Shown piece by piece: positions 61,970-64,000 of a stretch of DNA of 64,000 nt. The position numbers and the translations under genes were made by a program. The stretch comes from an uncultured Lachnospiraceae bacterium. GTDB taxonomy: Bacteria > Bacillota > Clostridia > Lachnospirales > Lachnospiraceae. Under the pieces are notes generated by a model that made no database searches, was not told the DNA's origin, and saw nothing but the letters and a program-made list of their open reading frames with translations. The stretch lies in assembly GCA_946552115.1 (NCBI GenBank), contig CAMNRH010000013.1, positions 16,927-80,926 of the forward strand. Reading direction: 5' to 3'. The first letter of the stretch is position 1. The number at the start of each line of letters is the position of its first letter.

Positions 61970-62542
61970 CTATTCTACCGGAAAATCAGCCCACCATTTT
62001 TCCGAAATTATAAGCAGCTGTAATGCACACACAGTGCTGTTGACAGACGCGTATTTTTTATTGCTGACGCTGTATATTAACGTCTTATTCGCGCCCTTCG
62101 ATGCAGTAACTCTTGCCTTTATTGCTACTTTCCTCCCGACTTTCACGCTTTTCGAAATTGCCTTTCCATTTACATAAAGCTTACTAAGCTGATAGCCGAA
62201 ATCCGATTTTACTGTTACACGAAGCTTTCTTCCTGCCGCGCTGATTTCTTTCCCATTTCCTTCCATATATATTCCGTCGGAAAAAATGCTGCCCTTTGCT
62301 TTTGAACCGGTGCCGTCGATCAGCTCATATGCTTTCGGAAGCCCCAAATTTTTTGGAGTAATTTTCAAATAATCAATATCACTAATCACTCCTCTTTTAA
62401 AGGAATTGTAATCGCTATACCAACATATTTTTTCCAAATCTGCCTGATACTCCGGCGACGATTTCCCCAGATAATAATTACAGCCTGGCGCATTAAGTTC
62501 ATTCCATGCTAAAGCTACATAACATAATATTTTTATCTGGTT
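61970..62542 (-). pseudogene. Fragment of a secreted Ig-like (Big_2-type) repeat protein
   Basis: An open frame runs from an in-frame stop at 62543-62545 to the stop at 61970, but has no start codon and no signal peptide at its beginning (ILCYVALAWNELNAP). The C-terminal part (KLYVNGKAISKSVKVGRKVAIKARVTASKGANKTLIYSVSNKKYASVNS) is the start of the Ig-like repeat common in Lachnospiraceae surface proteins. It breaks after YASVNS into unrelated sequence (VCALQLLIISEK), as from a frameshift or truncation. Both ends are therefore missing. The ORF track shows only 155 residues, from a TTG at 62437. Confidence 0.75.
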
Positions 62543-62641
62543 TTATTACCTGTCGTAAATTAAGCGAAAATACATTATACTTTAAGAACATACGTTTATC
62601 AATGCTTTTGTGGAAAATTATCGAAATTTGTTAAAAAATAG

Positions 62642-62670
62642 TTGACATCTAAGTATAATGAATATATAAC
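62642..62670 (+). promoter_or_regulatory. Promoter of the nucleotidyltransferase gene
   Basis: TTGACA (62642-62647), 17 bases, TATAAC (62665-62670), about 50 bases before the start. Confidence 0.72.
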
Positions 62671-62722
62671 AATATGATTTAGATTAAATCTATTTGGGTG
62701 GCTTGGGATACAAGGAGGTATT

Positions 62723-63379
62723 ATGATTATGCACGATTTCGAGTATGTTCCTAATGAAGAATGGAGACCAATTAGAGAAGAACTCTTTGACATTATTCAC
62801 AGGCTGCAAAATGAAGTCAGAGAAAAAATTACTTTTCAATACCATTTTGTAGGCAGCAGTAAACGAAATATGATAACCCGTGACCGTAATTCAAACATTG
62901 GTTTTGACTTTGATGTGAATATTCAAGTAAACGACCCTGACGAAGAGTATTCAGCCGAAGAAATACGAAACATTCTTCGCAAAGGTTTGGACAAAGTCAC
63001 TAATCCATATGGATATTCGATTTTTGGATACGATTATACCGAAGACTCCACTCGTGTTCTTACAATTAAAGTAAAGGATAGCGCGAATTCTCGTATCCTA
63101 CACAGTTGCGACTTTTGTATTATCTACGAATGCGGCGACGGCCGGCAGCAATATATTCGTTATAACAAAAAGCAAAATAGCTATTCATGGGCATACCAAC
63201 CCAAAGGATTTTATAAACTACCCGACAAAATTGAATGGATTAAAAAACATAGATTGTGGCAACAGGTTAGAGACAGTTATATAGACAATAAGAACGCAAA
63301 CACCGATTGCAATAAAAAATCCAGATCTATTTTTGCTGAAACAATCCAACAGATATGCCAGCAAAACGGATATTATTAA
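62723..63379 (+). CDS. Stand-alone nucleotidyltransferase (Pol-beta / CD-NTase-like fold)
   Basis: A 218-residue protein with the nucleotidyltransferase signature: glycine-serine VGSSKR (~43-48), paired acidic residues in FDFDVN (Asp62, Asp64) on the next strand, and a third candidate acidic residue in HSCDFCIIYE (Asp130). It lacks the C-terminal helical domain of CCA-adding enzymes and the antitoxin partner of MNT/HEPN pairs. AGGAGG precedes the start; ATG 62723 or 62729 are both possible. It is AT-rich compared with the rest of the window and flanked by broken genes, suggesting accessory DNA. A defence or toxin role is possible but unproven; no effector gene accompanies it in view. Confidence 0.75.
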   Translation: MIMHDFEYVPNEEWRPIREELFDIIHRLQNEVREKITFQYHFVGSSKRNMITRDRNSNIGFDFDVNIQVNDPDEEYSAEEIRNILRKGLDKVTNPYGYSIFGYDYTEDSTRVLTIKVKDSANSRILHSCDFCIIYECGDGRQQYIRYNKKQNSYSWAYQPKGFYKLPDKIEWIKKHRLWQQVRDSYIDNKNANTDCNKKSRSIFAETIQQICQQNGYY

Positions 63380-63404
63380 ATAGCAAAAGCAGAGGATAAG
63401 TTTT

Positions 63405-63703
63405 ATGTATTGTAATACTTGAGGACAGTCCAAGTTTCGAATTTGCCCTCTTAGGTTTCTTTATTCCTCTCGTTGGGTTAAACACTATATCTTGTTTACG
63501 AAAACAAACAGCCCAAGCGAGCCAAGTCTGCCAGTAAAGGTGCTTTAATTGGATTTATAACTAAAATCATTTTATCAATCATTCTTGTGATTCTGTATCT
63601 TGCTTTTGTCACTTCGTTATTTAGTAATATATCAGATAGTATTAAATTAAGTAACCCCGCGATTGGTGATGTTTTAAAGAAGAAACAACAGAAGAAATTT
63701 TAG
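63405..63703 (+). pseudogene. Degraded zinc-ribbon membrane protein
   Basis: An AGAGGA site and ATG (63405) open MYCNT, then TGA, where intact homologues would continue with the second Cys of a CxxC zinc ribbon. One frame over, EDSPSFEFALLGFFIPLVGL resumes the family's first membrane helix. After another shift, KQPKRAKSASKGALIGFITKIILSIILVILYLAFV gives the second. So the gene has an internal deletion and at least one frameshift. This TM pair is typical of short zinc-ribbon membrane proteins in Clostridia. Confidence 0.72.
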
Positions 63704-63791
63704 AAAAATATGTGAAGCAAGATAAAATAAATCAATTCAAAAATGCAACTTTCTAAGTTTTAGAGATAAATACGATTATTAATAGATGTAA

Positions 63792-63950
63792 TATATAGGT
63801 AAACATTTTTTTGATTTTGAGGATGGCAACTTTGCTCATTCAATTTCCGATAATATGGCAATAGATTCTGACGGAGATTTATTGATGCGAATGGGAGATA
63901 ATATAGCAATGGATATGAATTCAGGAGAATTGCATATGATATCCGATTGA
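63792..63950 (+). pseudogene. Headless fragment of a conserved acidic repeat-like protein
   Basis: The frame is open from just after a TAA to TGA at 63948 and reads FFDFEDGNFAHSISDNMAID, then two further DN-MA-D repeats and GELHMISD. It is coherent and repetitive, and I recall similar acidic C-termini in clostridial hypothetical proteins, but no start codon or ribosome binding site is present. Likely the 3' end of a decayed gene. Between 63704 and 63791 I see nothing. Confidence 0.5.
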
Positions 63951-63962
63951 GAGTGTAATATA

Positions 63963-64000
63963 AAGTGTGTAAGTTACCGGTAACAAAAACTTATGCACTT
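63963..64000. repeat. Imperfect inverted repeat at the window end
   Basis: AAGTGTGTAAGTT and AACTTATGCACTT match as inverted arms at 11 of 13 positions, with GTTACCGGTAAC, a 12-base palindrome, at the centre. It could be a terminator-like hairpin or a terminal repeat, but the window ends here. Confidence 0.4.

Noticed and set aside
63405-63422. Selenocysteine at the in-frame TGA of MYCNT
   Set aside because: The frame does not continue correctly after TGA and further frameshifts follow; decay explains it better.
1-64000. CRISPR arrays, prophage or insertion-sequence genes
   Set aside because: No regularly spaced repeats, integrase, transposase or phage structural genes were seen in either strand.

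Overview
The window reads as chromosome of a Gram-positive, anaerobic member of the Clostridia, most likely a Lachnospiraceae-type gut bacterium. This rests on the content (HPr kinase and PTS Enzyme I, a DUF1836 protein, DUF975, DUF1846, a YerC/TrpR-like repressor, anaerobic cobalt insertion by CbiK, CbiMNQO cobalt uptake, FN3/Ig-type secreted proteins) and on clear AGGAGG ribosome binding sites and TTGACA/TATAAT promoters. It is mostly ordinary core genome. No phage, integrase, transposase or CRISPR array was seen. The last ~2 kb is AT-rich, decayed accessory DNA.

Layout. 1-5 kb: a heterodimeric-type ABC exporter pair (one half cut by the edge), DUF1836, a TrpR-like regulator, two small unknown proteins and L-asparaginase. 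5-15.7 kb: a membrane protein with leuS, a P-loop mini-protein, a trkA-trkH-unknown potassium uptake operon and an EF-G paralogue. 15.8-18.3 kb: tyrA-aroA, convergent with a tetrapyrrole operon (sirC-hemC-cobA/hemD-hemB). That operon is divergent from a cobalamin-riboswitch-controlled cobalt operon (cbiM-N-Q-O-K), so 18-26 kb is one siroheme/B12 supply locus. 26-33 kb: a secreted FN3 protein, glucokinase, hprK, uvrC and ftsH. 33-36.6 kb: DUF1846, whose 3' end is built from a long perfect palindrome, an acyl-CoA ligase and tRNA-Ala(CGC). 36.6-40.4 kb: an HscC-type Hsp70 overlapping a membrane-anchored J protein. 40.6-45.8 kb: an orphan substrate-binding lipoprotein, an ABC-2-like transporter, and degV divergent from a TetR regulator across a near-perfect palindrome.

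45.8-56 kb is a sugar-utilisation island: an oligo-1,6-glucosidase gene with an AraC regulator, a LacI regulator, a second paralogous AraC regulator, and a divergent binding-protein/permease/permease/alpha-galactosidase operon for alpha-galactosides. The AraC-glucosidase promoter is flanked by two TTTTGCGCA-type palindromes, the classic layout for LacI-family repression. The alpha-galactoside operon is preceded by direct repeats spaced about two helical turns, as expected for an AraC activator. 56-62 kb: a CarD-like factor, ptsI-DUF975, a cold shock protein, an AEC-family transporter and a FAD/Rieske oxidoreductase. 62-64 kb: a broken Ig-repeat surface-protein fragment, a stand-alone nucleotidyltransferase with its own promoter, a frameshifted zinc-ribbon membrane-protein remnant and a headless conserved fragment.

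Start codons were moved from the ORF track wherever a Shine-Dalgarno sequence, overlap or promoter argued for it. All functional calls come from reading the protein sequences; no database search was run.
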